Assembly (NCBI RefSeq): GCF_010994375.1 | Contig: NZ_WHMA01000009.1 | Span: 38,032-102,031, forward strand | DNA: 64,000 nucleotides | Direction: 5' to 3' | Source of the DNA: Halomonas sp. NO4 | Lineage (GTDB): Bacteria; Pseudomonadota; Gammaproteobacteria; Pseudomonadales; Halomonadaceae | Shown: positions 8,367 to 17,946 of the stretch, piece after piece | Layout: each line of letters starts with the position of its first letter | How positions within the stretch are numbered: the stretch's first letter is position 1 | The notes under the pieces: generated by a model | Database searches by the model: none | What the model saw: only the letters and a program-made list of their open reading frames with translations | What the model was told of the DNA's origin: nothing | Translations under genes and position numbers: made by a program

Positions 8367-8648
8367 GTGATCGTCCGCTGGGAAAGTGACCATGACTACG
8401 TGCTGGTGCATGTCCACCAGGACATGTTCGGCGACTGGATCTTCAGCCGCGCCTGGGGCCAGATCGGCACCCAGTTCGGGGGGCTGAAGCATCAGCTGGC
8501 CGACGATCACGCCCAGGCAATGATGTGGCTCGGCGACGAGGCCACCATCCAGGCCTCGCGCGGCTTCCGCAAGGTGCTGGAAGCCGACGACCACAGCCCC
8601 GAAGGGCGCGAGGCGGTGGGCCAGCTCTCGCTGCTCGACGACGCCTGA
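8367..8648 (+). CDS. Small WGR-domain-like protein
   Basis: A 93-residue soluble protein whose pattern matches a stand-alone WGR domain. It has W5 near the start, GDWIFSRAWGQIGT in the middle (the name-giving WGR reads WGQ), and an A...MMWLGDEATIQASRGFRKV C-terminal helix like the conserved rGY end. WGR domains are thought to bind nucleic acid and occur in PARPs and in some MolR-type proteins. Nothing here indicates a catalytic partner. GTG is the only plausible start, preceded by GGGAGC. It converges with the glutaredoxin-like gene, leaving 8 nt between stops. The family assignment rests on motif pattern only. Confidence 0.7.
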   Translation: MIVRWESDHDYVLVHVHQDMFGDWIFSRAWGQIGTQFGGLKHQLADDHAQAMMWLGDEATIQASRGFRKVLEADDHSPEGREAVGQLSLLDDA

Positions 8649-8656
8649 GCCGAGAC

Positions 8657-9013
8657 TCAGCCCAGGTAACGCCGCCCCTGGCGCATGACGGCGCCGCGTG
8701 GCGCAGCGCGCGCCACTTCCTCGGCGCCCTCTCCCCCGGCTTCTTCCAGGCGAGCCCAGGCCGCCTCGTCCAGTCGGCCGCGCGCCGCCAGCCAGGCGGC
8801 CAGCCGTGGCGGCTCGAAGCCGCGATCGAGCTCCTCCCCCGCCGCATCCACCAGCACCGGAATGCGTACCCCGTAGCGCTCGACCAGCGCCGCGTCCTCG
8901 CTGATCTCCACCCTGTCCAGCCGATACGCCCCGCGATGCAGCCTGGCCAGCAGCGCCTCGAGCTGCTCGCAGAGATGGCAGCCCAGGGTGGTGTAGAGAG
9001 TCAGGCGATTCAT
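8657..9013 (-). CDS. Glutaredoxin-like thiol protein (DUF836 type)
   Basis: A 118-residue protein with a thioredoxin-fold N terminus. MNRLTLYTTLGCHLC carries a CxxC redox pair at C12/C15, and a cis-Pro loop sits in RIPVLVD. The short domain ends near residue 80, and an Ala/Glu/Arg-rich tail follows. This matches the glutaredoxin-like DUF836 family often found beside rlmKL. Its ATG overlaps the rlmKL stop by 4 nt (ATGA), so the two are translationally coupled. The substrate is unknown. Confidence 0.82.
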   Translation of the reverse strand: MNRLTLYTTLGCHLCEQLEALLARLHRGAYRLDRVEISEDAALVERYGVRIPVLVDAAGEELDRGFEPPRLAAWLAARGRLDEAAWARLEEAGGEGAEEVARAAPRGAVMRQGRRYLG

Positions 9014-11208
9014 TCGGCCTCCGGGTGGCGAATCAGGAACACATGGTGCAGGTCGGGGTTGCGGGTGAAATCCGGATCGAATGTCCGCGCCGAGATATCC
9101 TCCACCGCGTAGCGTTCGGCGAGGCCGGCATTGAGGCGGAAGCGACGCTGATTGTTGGAGAACACCAGGGTGCCGCCGGGCGCCAGACGCGCCATGGCCA
9201 GGTCGACAAGGCGGACGTGATCGCGCTGCACGTCCAGGGTGCCCTCCATCTTCTTGGAGTTGGAGAAGGTGGGCGGGTCGAGGAAAATCAGGTCGAACTC
9301 GGCACGCGCCGTCTCCAGCCAGCGCAGGCAGTCGTCGCGCACCACCCGGTGGCGCGCCGGGTCGAGCTTGTTGAGGGCGAAGTTGTCCCGCGCCCACTCC
9401 AGATAGGTGTTGGAGAGGTCGACGCTGACGCTGTCACTGGCGCCCCCCGCCGTCTCGCTGCCCAGCGCCGCCTGCACCGTGGCCGTCCCCGTATAACAGA
9501 AGAGGTTGAGGAAGCGCTTGCCCGCGGCCATCTCGCCGAGCAGGCGCCGTACCGGCCGGTGGTCGAGGAAGAGCCCGGTGTCCAGGTAGTCGTGCAGGTT
9601 GACCCACAGCCGGGCGCGCCCCTCGTTCACCACGAAGCGCTCGCCGCGCTCGGCCTGCTTGCGGTACTGGGCCCGGCCGCTCTGGCGCTCGCGGCGCTTG
9701 ACCACGAGGCGCGACGGGTCGACCTCGAGCACCTCGGGAATCACCGCCAGGGCATCGAACAACCGCTTCTGCGCCTGGGCCGGGTTGACCGAGCGCGGCG
9801 GCGCGTACTCCTGCACGTGCACGCGGTCGCCGTAGACGTCGATGGCCATGGCGTACTCCGGCATGTCGGCGTCATAGAGGCGGTAGCACGCCTCGCCGGA
9901 ACGACGCAGCCACTTGGCGAGCCGCTTGCGGTTCTTGACCAAGCGATTGGCGAACATCCGGGCCCCTTCGCCGTGTGGCGACTGTGCGACCTCGGCAGTC
10001 GCCGGATCGTGCCCCTCCGCCACCGCGGGCACGTCCATCAGCAGCAGCTTGGCCTCCAGGGGGCCGTTGCGCAGCGCGTACTGCTTGTCGGCGCGCAGGC
10101 CGATGCGATGCCCCAGATCCGGGTTGGCGGTGAACACCGCCAGACGCCAGCCGGGGAAGGCGCGCCGCACGGCCTCCCCCAGCTCGGCGTAGAGGCTGAC
10201 CAGCTCGGGCAGCTCGCCGAGCCGCTCGCCGTAGGGCGGGTTGGTGATCACCAGCCCCTGCGCATCCCGCTCGAGCGATTCCGGCCGCCGCAGCTCGCCG
10301 AGCGAGGCCCCGTGGAACTCGATCAAGGCGGGAATGCCGGCGCGCATGGCGTTGGCCCTGGCCGCGGCGAGCGCCGGCGGACTCTGGTCGAAGCCGAACA
10401 GGCGCGCCCGGCAGCGCTTGCGCCCGATGCGCGCTCGCGCCTCGGCCTCGCGCTTGAGCTCGCGCCACACCCCCGGGTCGTGGCCCGCCCAGCCGTGGAA
10501 ACCGAAGCGCTCCCGGTGCAGGTTGGGCGCCATGTCGGCGGCCATCAGTGCGCCCTCGATGAGCAGGGTGCCGGCCCCGCACAGGGGGTCGACCAGCGCC
10601 TCGCCATCGCGCGCGCGTGCCGGCCAGCCGGCGCGGATCAGCAGCGCCGCGGCCAGGTTCTCCTTGAGCGGGGCGTGGCCCACCTCGCGCCGGTAACCGC
10701 GGCGGTGCAGGCTCTCGCCGGCGAGATCCACCCCCAGCGTCAACCGACCGCGATGCAGGTGGGCATAGAGGCGCAGATCGGGCTGCTGGAGCTCCACCCG
10801 GGGGCGCGGCTGGCCGGCCAGCTGCAGGGCATCGACCACGCCGTCCTTGACGGTCTGCGCGCCGAAGCGGGTGTGGCGGATCTGCTCGCTGCGGCCATGG
10901 AAGTCCACCGCCAGGGTGGCGCCGGAGCGCAGGTGCTGCGTCCAATCGACGCCAGCCACGACCGCGCGCAGCGCCTCGGGGCGCTCGATGCCCTCCTCGC
11001 GAACGAGACACCGCACGATGCGGTTGGCCAGCCGCGACCACAGGCAGGCGCGATAGGCGCCCGCCAGGTCGGCGCGGAAGTGCACGCCGGCCACGGTGGT
11101 CTTGAACGGCTCGCCGCCCAGGGTGCGCAACTCGTCGGCCAGCAACTCCTCGAGCCCGCGGGGACAGGTCGCCAGGAAGGCAGGGTGCTGCGTGTCAAAC
11201 TCGGTCAT
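9010..11208 (-). CDS. rlmKL: Bifunctional 23S rRNA methyltransferase RlmKL
   Basis: A fusion that methylates 23S rRNA at G2445 (N2, RlmL half) and G2069 (N7, RlmK half) in E. coli. The 732-residue protein shows an N-terminal THUMP region (about 45-155), the RlmL methyltransferase with DPLCGAGTLLIEGA and catalytic NPPYGE, then the RlmK half with NLFCYTGTATVQAA and DPPTFSNSKK. ATG 11208 has GGGAG 4-5 nt upstream and starts at the conserved region; the frame extends 13 codons further without support. It is coupled to the downstream glutaredoxin-like gene and divergent from rmf. Confidence 0.96.
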   Translation of the reverse strand: MTEFDTQHPAFLATCPRGLEELLADELRTLGGEPFKTTVAGVHFRADLAGAYRACLWSRLANRIVRCLVREEGIERPEALRAVVAGVDWTQHLRSGATLAVDFHGRSEQIRHTRFGAQTVKDGVVDALQLAGQPRPRVELQQPDLRLYAHLHRGRLTLGVDLAGESLHRRGYRREVGHAPLKENLAAALLIRAGWPARARDGEALVDPLCGAGTLLIEGALMAADMAPNLHRERFGFHGWAGHDPGVWRELKREAEARARIGRKRCRARLFGFDQSPPALAAARANAMRAGIPALIEFHGASLGELRRPESLERDAQGLVITNPPYGERLGELPELVSLYAELGEAVRRAFPGWRLAVFTANPDLGHRIGLRADKQYALRNGPLEAKLLLMDVPAVAEGHDPATAEVAQSPHGEGARMFANRLVKNRKRLAKWLRRSGEACYRLYDADMPEYAMAIDVYGDRVHVQEYAPPRSVNPAQAQKRLFDALAVIPEVLEVDPSRLVVKRRERQSGRAQYRKQAERGERFVVNEGRARLWVNLHDYLDTGLFLDHRPVRRLLGEMAAGKRFLNLFCYTGTATVQAALGSETAGGASDSVSVDLSNTYLEWARDNFALNKLDPARHRVVRDDCLRWLETARAEFDLIFLDPPTFSNSKKMEGTLDVQRDHVRLVDLAMARLAPGGTLVFSNNQRRFRLNAGLAERYAVEDISARTFDPDFTRNPDLHHVFLIRHPEAE

Positions 11209-11248
11209 GACGCTCCCGCCGGCCGTTGGGGCCGGTGATGTCTGCATT

Positions 11249-11277
11249 GTTACAATTCGACACCGATCTTATGACAA
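11249..11277 (-). promoter_or_regulatory. Probable promoter of rlmKL
   Basis: Minus strand: -35 TTGTCA (11277-11272, 5/6), 17-bp spacer, -10 TGTAAC (11254-11249, 4/6). It lies about 40 bp upstream of ATG 11208. An 8-bp GTCGACAA block at 11285-11292 lies just upstream of the -35. Confidence 0.5.
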
Positions 11278-11472
11278 AAGATGGGTCGACAATCGGCTCC
11301 ATGATGCGCTATGACTGACAACAGTAGCTACTATCACAACGCATGCGTTCTGTCCGCGGGCCCTGAGCCCGCCCCCACTCGCTCGGCCGTTGCCCACGGC
11401 CCTGGAGCGGTGGCACGACGGGCCACACCTTAAGGTGCGGCCCAACCAGGTACCTTTCAAAGAGGTCATCCG

Positions 11473-11679
11473 ATGAAAAGACAGAAACGTGATCGGTTTC
11501 AGCGCGCCTATCTGCATGGCTACAAAGCGGGTATCACGGGGCGCTCCCGCGACGACTGTCCCAGTCAGGATGTCAATGTACGCGAATACTGGATGAGCGG
11601 TTGGCGTGAAGGCCGTGGGGATCAGTGGGCCGGCATGACCGGCGTCTCCGGCATTCACAAGAACCCCATGGTCATTTGA
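11473..11679 (+). CDS. rmf: Ribosome modulation factor RMF
   Basis: Stationary-phase factor that pairs 70S ribosomes into inactive 100S dimers. The 68-residue basic protein begins MKRQKRDR and has the family pattern HGYKAGITGRS...CP...WMSGWREGRGD. It is slightly longer than E. coli RMF (55) because of a C-terminal extension. The start is preceded by AAAGAGG. It has its own hairpin terminator. In E. coli rmf is induced by ppGpp; no such signal can be proven here. The 190-nt upstream region is shared with divergent rlmKL. Confidence 0.96.
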   Translation: MKRQKRDRFQRAYLHGYKAGITGRSRDDCPSQDVNVREYWMSGWREGRGDQWAGMTGVSGIHKNPMVI

Positions 11680-11743
11680 CCTTCCACCCTCGTTACACCC
11701 AATCGATTGTCCCCTGCCGTCGCCAAGGCGGCGGCCAACAGCC

Positions 11744-11770
11744 AAGCCCGTGACTGCGGTCACGGGCTTT
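11744..11770 (+). terminator. Terminator of rmf, overlapping the pyrD 3' end
   Basis: An 11-bp stem (11744-11754 with 11759-11769) with a 4-nt loop is followed by TTTCTTCGTTT. The descending arm contains the pyrD stop codon (11762-11760 on the minus strand), so the two convergent transcripts share it. Confidence 0.8.
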
Positions 11771-12839
11771 CTTCGTTTCGCGACGTCGCCGGGGGCGGCG
11801 TTGGCGCCTCCCTCGGCTCGCGTCCAGGCAGGGCCTTGAGCCCCCGCGCGCACTCCGCCACCAGCGCCGGGCCTCGGTAGATGAATCCCGAATAGAGCTG
11901 CACCAGGTCGGCGCCGGCCTCGCGCTTGGCCACCGCGGCTTCGCCACTGTCGACGCCGCCCACCCCGATGATCGGCAGCTCGGACAAGTGACGACGCAAC
12001 TCGCGCACCACCGCATTGGAGGCCGCGAACACCGGGCGGCCGGAGAGCCCGCCCGCCTCCTCGGCGTGGGGCAACCCGGCCACCGCGTCGCGCGACACCG
12101 TGGTGTTGGTGGCGATCACCGCATCGATGCCGTTGGCGGCGATGCTGCGTGCCACCAGCGCGACCTCCTCGGCGCTCATGTCCGGGGCGATCTTCACCGC
12201 CAGGGGCACCCGCCGCCCGCTCTCACGGTCGAGCCGGCTGCCGGCCTCGCGCAGCTTGCCCAGCAGTGCATCCAGGTGCTCACCGAACTGCAGCTCGCGC
12301 AGCCCGGGGGTGTTGGGCGAGGAGATGTTGACGGTCACGTAGTGGGCGTGAGCGTGCACCTTCTCGAGGCACAGCAGGTAGTCGTCGACGGCACGTTCCA
12401 CCGGCGTGGTCAGGTTCTTGCCGATGTTGATGCCGATCACGCCATCATAGCGGCTCGCCTTGACCCGCTCGACCAGGTGGTCCACCCCGGCGTTGTTGAA
12501 GCCCATGCGATTGATGATGGCCCCCACCTCGGGCAGGCGAAACAGGCGCGGCCGTGGGTTGCCGGGCTGAGGACGGGGCGTCACCGTACCCACCTCGACG
12601 AAGCCGAAGCCCAGCGCACCCAGGGCGTCCAGGTGGTCGGCGTTCTTGTCGAGCCCGGCGGCCAGTCCCACCCGGTTGGGAAAGCGCAGCCCCATCAGTT
12701 CCACCGGGTCGGCGACCCGCTCGCCGGCCAGGCGCGAGGCCAGACCCAGCCGCGTCGCCGCATCGAGGGCACGCAGCGCCACCCCGTGGGCGGTCTCGGC
12801 GTCGAGGCGGAACAGCAGCGAGCGGGCAAGGGCGTACAT
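11760..12839 (-). CDS. pyrD: Dihydroorotate dehydrogenase (quinone), class 2
   Basis: Membrane-associated FMN enzyme that oxidises dihydroorotate to orotate in pyrimidine synthesis, passing electrons to quinone. The 359-residue protein has the class-2 N-terminal helical extension, the FMN region [20 protein letters not shown], and the active-site [11 protein letters not shown] with catalytic Ser174. The phosphate-binding GVGGVDSG follows. ATG 12839 was preferred over 12845 because GGAG stands 6 nt before it; it also gives the [10 protein letters not shown] start typical of PyrD. The C-terminal 25 residues are Pro/Arg-rich and poorly conserved. Confidence 0.96.
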   Translation of the reverse strand: MYALARSLLFRLDAETAHGVALRALDAATRLGLASRLAGERVADPVELMGLRFPNRVGLAAGLDKNADHLDALGALGFGFVEVGTVTPRPQPGNPRPRLFRLPEVGAIINRMGFNNAGVDHLVERVKASRYDGVIGINIGKNLTTPVERAVDDYLLCLEKVHAHAHYVTVNISSPNTPGLRELQFGEHLDALLGKLREAGSRLDRESGRRVPLAVKIAPDMSAEEVALVARSIAANGIDAVIATNTTVSRDAVAGLPHAEEAGGLSGRPVFAASNAVVRELRRHLSELPIIGVGGVDSGEAAVAKREAGADLVQLYSGFIYRGPALVAECARGLKALPGREPREAPTPPPATSRNEESP

Positions 12840-12912
12840 GGGCATCTCCGGGCAGCAACGAGCGGCCAGGAGTATACCAGCCCTGTCCGCCCGTCACGAC
12901 GCTACCCTCGGC

Positions 12913-15900
12913 TCACCCCTCGCCGTTGCTCTCGGCCAGGTCCACCAGCTCGCGAACGGCCACGGCAAACAGCGGAAAACCGCCCTGGCCACCCCCGCGC
13001 ACCTCGCTGACCAACCGGCACCAGCGTTCGTGCAGGTGGCGGTGCTGGTCGAGCCAGTGGGCGACCCGCTCGTCGGGTTCGCGGCCGCCATCCTCGGCCT
13101 TGAGCACGCTGACGGTGAGTGCCAGCTGCTGGCGGTCGATATCGTCGCGGAAGGTCTCCCGCGCCTGGGCCTGCCAGCTGTCGCGCACCTTGAGGTCGGT
13201 GACCTGCTGGAGCATCCACGGCAGCTCGAGGCGATGGCCGACCTCGAAGAATACCTCAGCCACCCGCTGCGGCTTCTCGTCGGACTGTCGCGCCGCCTGA
13301 ATGATGCCCAGCGCGCCGTAGAGATTGCCGGCGGCGGCCACCGTGGCGGCCAGCCCCTCGGGCACACCGGCGGCGAGCAGTTCTTCGCGGCGGACCTCCC
13401 ACCGGCTGTGTTCCTCGCCGCGCAGCAGCTCGCCGATGCCCTCCTGGAGCTGGGCCACGCGCGGGGCGAAATACTCGATCGCATCGCGGGTGGAGAGGCC
13501 CAGTCGCTGGCGCAGGAACCAGCGGGTGGCGCGCCGAATCAGGCGCATCAGGTCGAGCATCATGGCGTACTGCACCTGGCTCGGCACCTGGTTGTCCAGC
13601 GCCTCGATCTGCTCCCAGGTGGTGGACAGCTGGAAGCTGTCGCGGGCCACGATGTAGGCGCGGGCGATCTCCGAGCGCTCCGCGCCGGTGGAGTCGATCA
13701 GGCGTCGCACGAAGACGATGCCCATGTGGTCGACCAGGTCGTTGGCCACCTGGGTGGTGACGATCTCGCGCTTCAGGCGGTGGTCATACATCTCGTTGCG
13801 GAAACGCTTGACCAGCACCGGCGGGAAAATGCGCTCCAGGTACTGCTGGATATAGGGATCGTCAGGCACGTCGGAGGCCAGCACCTCGCCCTTGAGCACG
13901 CTCTTGGCGTAGGAAATCAGCACCGAGAGCTCGGGCAGCGTCATGCCCTGGTCGTTGTTCACCCGCTCGTGGAGGTCCTCGTCGGAGGGCAGGAACTCCA
14001 GCTCGCGGTCGATCTGGCCGGCCGCCTCCAGTTCGCTGATGAAGCGGCGGTAGGGGCCGATGCCCACCCGCGAGAGGATCTCCGAGAGATCCAGCGCCTG
14101 GGTTTGGCGATAGTTATCGCGAATCACCAGCGCCGAGACCTCGTCTGTCATCTCGGCGAGCAGTTGGTTGCGCTGCTTCTCGGTCATGTCGCCGCGCTTG
14201 ACCACCTCGTCGATGAGGATCTTGATGTTGACCTCGTGGTCGGAGCAGTTCACCCCGCCGGCATTGTCGATGAAATCGGTGTTGACGCGGATGCCCCTGG
14301 CGGCAGCCTCCATGCGGCCGCGCTGGGTCAGGCCCAGGTTGCCGCCCTCGCCCACCACGCGGCAATTGAGGTCGCGGCCATTGATGCGCAGGGCGTCGTT
14401 GGCCTTGTCGCCCACCTCGGTATCCGTCTCGTCGCTGCCCTTGACGTAGGTACCGATCCCCCCGTTCCAGACCAGGTCGACCGGCGCCTTGAGCAAGGCG
14501 CGGATCAGCTCGTTGGGCGCGAGCTTGTCCTCCTGGATGCCGAAGACCTTCTTCATCGGCTTGGAGATGGGGATCGACTTGGCGCTGCGCTTGAACACCC
14601 CGCCGCCGGCGGAGATGAGGCTGGTGTCGAAGTCCTCCCAGGACGAGCTCGGCGCGGTGAACAGGCGCTGGCGCTCGGCGTAGGTGGCCGCCGCGTCGGG
14701 CTCGGGATCGACGAAGATGTGCAGGTGGTTGAAGGCCGCCACCAGACGGATCTGGTCGGAGAGCAGCATGCCGTTGCCGAAGACGTCGCCGGCCATGTCG
14801 CCGATGCCGAGCACCGTGAAGGGCTCGCGCTGGGTATCCAGGCCCAGGCCACGGAAATGGCGCTTGACCGACTCCCAGGCACCCTTGGCAGTGATGCCCA
14901 TCTTCTTGTGGTCGTAGCCGTTGGCCCCGCCCGAAGCGAAGGCATCGCCCAGCCAGTGGCCGTACTCCGCGGAGATCTCGTTGGCGATGTCGGAGAAGGT
15001 CGCCGTGCCCTTGTCGGCGGCCACCACCAGGTAGGGGTCGTTGTCGTCGTGGCGCACCACGTCGCGCGGGGGCACCACCTCGCCGCCCACCAGGTTGTCG
15101 GTGACATCGAGCAGCGCGCGGATGAAGGTCTTGTAGCAGGCGATGCCCTCCTCCTGGAGGGCCTTGCGGTCGCCTCCCTCGGGCAGGCGCTTGCACACGA
15201 AGCCGCCCTTGGCGCCCACCGGCACGATGACGGCGTTCTTGACCTGCTGTGCCTTGACCAGCCCCAGCACCTCGGTGCGGAAGTCCTCGTGGCGGTCGGA
15301 CCAGCGCAGTCCGCCGCGCGCCACCTTGCCGCCGCGGAGGTGCACGCCCTCAACCCGCGGCGAGCAGACGAATATCTCGTACACCGGCCGCGGGCGCGGC
15401 ATGTTGGTGACCCGGCTGGGGTCCAGCTTGAAGGCGATGTAGTCCTTGATGCGCCCCTCGGGGGTGGCCTGGTAGTAGTTGGTGCGCAGGGTCGCCAGCA
15501 TCAGCTCCATGTAGCGGCGCAGCAGCTGGTCGTCGTTGAGACTCGCCACGTCATCCAGGAGGCGGACGATGCGCTCTACGCTGGCATCGATGGCCTCCGG
15601 CTCGCCCTGCTGCTGCGGATGGAAACGCAGCTCGAAGAGGCGCACCAGCTCGCGGGTGATCTCGGGGTGGTTGGCCAGGGTGGTGGCGATGTAGTCCTGG
15701 GACATGCCGAAGCGGATCTGCTTCAGGTAGCGGGCATAGCCGCGCAGCACCGCCACCTCGCGCCAGTCGAGGTTGGCCATGATCACCAGGCGGTTGAAGG
15801 CGTCGTTGTCGGCTTCGCCGGCCCAAATGCGCTGGAAGGCCTCGATGAAGGGCTCGCGCATCGCCTGCAGGCTGACCTCGACGCTGGTGTGGTGCTCCAG

Positions 15901-17754
15901 ATCGAAGTCGTGGATCCAGTAGCCGGCCTCCGGGGTGTCGATCTCGTAGGGGCGCTCGCCGATCACGCGCAGGCCCAGGTTCTCCATCATCGGCAGCACG
16001 TCGGAGAGCGGGATCGGCCGATCGCGATGGAACAGCTTCAGGTTGACCCCGCTGCTCTCCTCTTCCACGAGACGGTAGAGCGACAGCGAAAGGGCCTTGC
16101 CCTCATCCAGCGAAACCAGGTGGTGGACGTCGAACACCGCCGTGCGAGCGCCGAAGTCCTCCCGGTAGCTGGCCGGGAAGGCGTTGCGGAAGCGATCCAT
16201 CAGGTGGTTGGCCTGCTCCTCGCCGTAGCCCTCCACCATGGCCTCCTGCAACTCGTCGCGCCAGTTGCGCGCCAGGCGCGCCACCTTGGCCTCAATGCGC
16301 TTGATGTCGAACTCCACCGGCGCCTCGCGATTGAAGCGCAGGATGAACTGGATGCGCGCCAGCACTGACTCCGACAGGTAGGTATTGAAGTCCCCGAAGG
16401 TGGCATCCAACTCTTCACAGAGCAGGTCTTGGATGCGCAGACGCAGGTCCGTGGAGAAGACATCGCGCGGCACGAAGACCAGGCAGGAGTGGAACCGCCC
16501 GGAATGGTCGGTGCGCACGAACAGCCGCACCCGGCGCCGCTCGCGGATGTCGAGAATCCCCAGCGCCGTGCGCGCCAGTTCCTGGATGTCGATCTGGAAG
16601 AGGTCGTCGCGGGGGTAGACCTCGAGGATCTGCAGCAGCTGCTTGCCGTTGTGCCCCTTGGGATTGAAGCCGGCGATGTCCATGACCGCCTGGAGCTTGC
16701 GCCGCAGCAGCGGGATGTTGCGCGGCGACTCGTTGTAGACGGTGGCCGTGAACAGCCCCAGGAAACGCCGCTCGCCGACCACCCGGCCATGCTCGTCGTA
16801 GCGATCCACCGAGATGTAGTCGGGGTAGGTAGGGCGGTGCACCCGGGCGTGGTGGGCGCTCTTGGCGAACGACAGCAGCTGCGGCACCAGCACGAAGCGG
16901 CCGCCCTCGATGCCCAGCTCGGTACGGATGCGCTCGCGATAGCGCGGCTGGTCGAGACGGAAGACCCCGAGCTCGCTGCCGGCGACCTTCTCCAGGCGGT
17001 CACCGTCGCCGTCCGACTCGATGGTGAACTCGTCGTAGCCCAGGAAGGTGAAGTTGTCGCGGACCAACCACTCGAGAAAGGCAATCGCCTCGTCGTGGTC
17101 CGCCGGGTCGACCTGTTCCGGACAGCCCGCCTTGAGCTCCTCCACTGCGGCCCGGACCCGTTCGCACATGGCGTGGTAGTCGCCCACGGCGGTACGCACG
17201 TCCTGCAGCACCTCGTGGAGCCCGGCCTCGATCTCCTCGAGGAAGCGCGCATCGGAGTGTCGGTCGATCTCGATGACGATCAGCGACTCGCGGGCCTCCG
17301 GCGCCGTCTCGTCGCTCGGCGAGGTGACGCGCTTGAGGTCGTGCTTGGCACTGCGCTCCACGGCGAGCACCGAGTTGTGGATGGCGTGCACGGTGAGCCC
17401 GCGCCGATTGAGCTCGAGGCGCACCGAATCCACCAGAAAGGCCATGTCCGGGTGCAAGACCGCCACGAAGGTGTGGGTTGACTGCCAGCCGTGCTCCTCG
17501 AAATCGGGGTTGAAGACCCGCACCTTGGGCTTGGCGGGGTTGTGGTACTGGATGAAGTGCCAGACCGAGAGCGTGGCGCCGTAGAGGTCGTCGAGTCGCC
17601 GATCGGCGAGATCCTCCAGGGGCACCGTGGCATAGAAGTAGCGCGCGAAGGCATCCACCGCCTCGACACGCGCCGGCTCGAGCCCACTCTCGAACCGCTC
17701 GCGAAGCTGGTCGAGAATGTCCTGCCTGTCCGCTTCGATCGTCTCGTAATGCAT
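12913..17754 (-). CDS. gdhB: NAD-specific glutamate dehydrogenase, large (GDH-180 type)
   Basis: Catabolic oxidative deamination of glutamate to 2-oxoglutarate with NAD. The 1613-residue length is diagnostic of the bacterial GDH-180 family. The N-terminal half holds ACT-like regulatory segments. The catalytic core runs from about residue 730 to 1230, including a GGLRWSDRHEDFRTEVLGL motif followed by KNAVIVPVGAKGG (about 835-848) and the NAD-binding segment after GDMAGDVFGNGML. The Leu/Arg-rich C-terminal region is helical. ATG 17754 has GAGGTGAGGG directly upstream. The long antisense frame over it is a GC-codon shadow. Confidence 0.95.
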   Translation of the reverse strand: MHYETIEADRQDILDQLRERFESGLEPARVEAVDAFARYFYATVPLEDLADRRLDDLYGATLSVWHFIQYHNPAKPKVRVFNPDFEEHGWQSTHTFVAVLHPDMAFLVDSVRLELNRRGLTVHAIHNSVLAVERSAKHDLKRVTSPSDETAPEARESLIVIEIDRHSDARFLEEIEAGLHEVLQDVRTAVGDYHAMCERVRAAVEELKAGCPEQVDPADHDEAIAFLEWLVRDNFTFLGYDEFTIESDGDGDRLEKVAGSELGVFRLDQPRYRERIRTELGIEGGRFVLVPQLLSFAKSAHHARVHRPTYPDYISVDRYDEHGRVVGERRFLGLFTATVYNESPRNIPLLRRKLQAVMDIAGFNPKGHNGKQLLQILEVYPRDDLFQIDIQELARTALGILDIRERRRVRLFVRTDHSGRFHSCLVFVPRDVFSTDLRLRIQDLLCEELDATFGDFNTYLSESVLARIQFILRFNREAPVEFDIKRIEAKVARLARNWRDELQEAMVEGYGEEQANHLMDRFRNAFPASYREDFGARTAVFDVHHLVSLDEGKALSLSLYRLVEEESSGVNLKLFHRDRPIPLSDVLPMMENLGLRVIGERPYEIDTPEAGYWIHDFDLEHHTSVEVSLQAMREPFIEAFQRIWAGEADNDAFNRLVIMANLDWREVAVLRGYARYLKQIRFGMSQDYIATTLANHPEITRELVRLFELRFHPQQQGEPEAIDASVERIVRLLDDVASLNDDQLLRRYMELMLATLRTNYYQATPEGRIKDYIAFKLDPSRVTNMPRPRPVYEIFVCSPRVEGVHLRGGKVARGGLRWSDRHEDFRTEVLGLVKAQQVKNAVIVPVGAKGGFVCKRLPEGGDRKALQEEGIACYKTFIRALLDVTDNLVGGEVVPPRDVVRHDDNDPYLVVAADKGTATFSDIANEISAEYGHWLGDAFASGGANGYDHKKMGITAKGAWESVKRHFRGLGLDTQREPFTVLGIGDMAGDVFGNGMLLSDQIRLVAAFNHLHIFVDPEPDAAATYAERQRLFTAPSSSWEDFDTSLISAGGGVFKRSAKSIPISKPMKKVFGIQEDKLAPNELIRALLKAPVDLVWNGGIGTYVKGSDETDTEVGDKANDALRINGRDLNCRVVGEGGNLGLTQRGRMEAAARGIRVNTDFIDNAGGVNCSDHEVNIKILIDEVVKRGDMTEKQRNQLLAEMTDEVSALVIRDNYRQTQALDLSEILSRVGIGPYRRFISELEAAGQIDRELEFLPSDEDLHERVNNDQGMTLPELSVLISYAKSVLKGEVLASDVPDDPYIQQYLERIFPPVLVKRFRNEMYDHRLKREIVTTQVANDLVDHMGIVFVRRLIDSTGAERSEIARAYIVARDSFQLSTTWEQIEALDNQVPSQVQYAMMLDLMRLIRRATRWFLRQRLGLSTRDAIEYFAPRVAQLQEGIGELLRGEEHSRWEVRREELLAAGVPEGLAATVAAAGNLYGALGIIQAARQSDEKPQRVAEVFFEVGHRLELPWMLQQVTDLKVRDSWQAQARETFRDDIDRQQLALTVSVLKAEDGGREPDERVAHWLDQHRHLHERWCRLVSEVRGGGQGGFPLFAVAVRELVDLAESNGEG

Positions 17755-17946
17755 CCCTCACCTCGGCTGCCACGGGCCACCGACGGCGGCCCCGGAAAAT
17801 GTTCAGCGGCCCTCGACCGCTGACGCGAGCTTACGCCAGGCCCCGCACGCAACCCACCGACTTGCCGGTCTTTTCATGGTGCATGTCGCTTGCGCATCGC
17901 CATCGGCGGCGCGGCCGCTTGACTTTTCCGGCGGCAGCGAGGCCGC

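Noticed and set aside
11269..11853. Minus-strand frame of 194 codons spanning rmf
   Set aside because: It covers the rmf gene and its terminator on the wrong strand and has no motif; rmf is unambiguous.
12646..16368. A 1240-codon open frame on the plus strand opposite NAD-glutamate dehydrogenase
   Set aside because: It is a shadow of high-GC codon use. It has no family motifs, is rich in His/Val/Ala/Gly, and lies fully inside a gene with clear family length and motifs.
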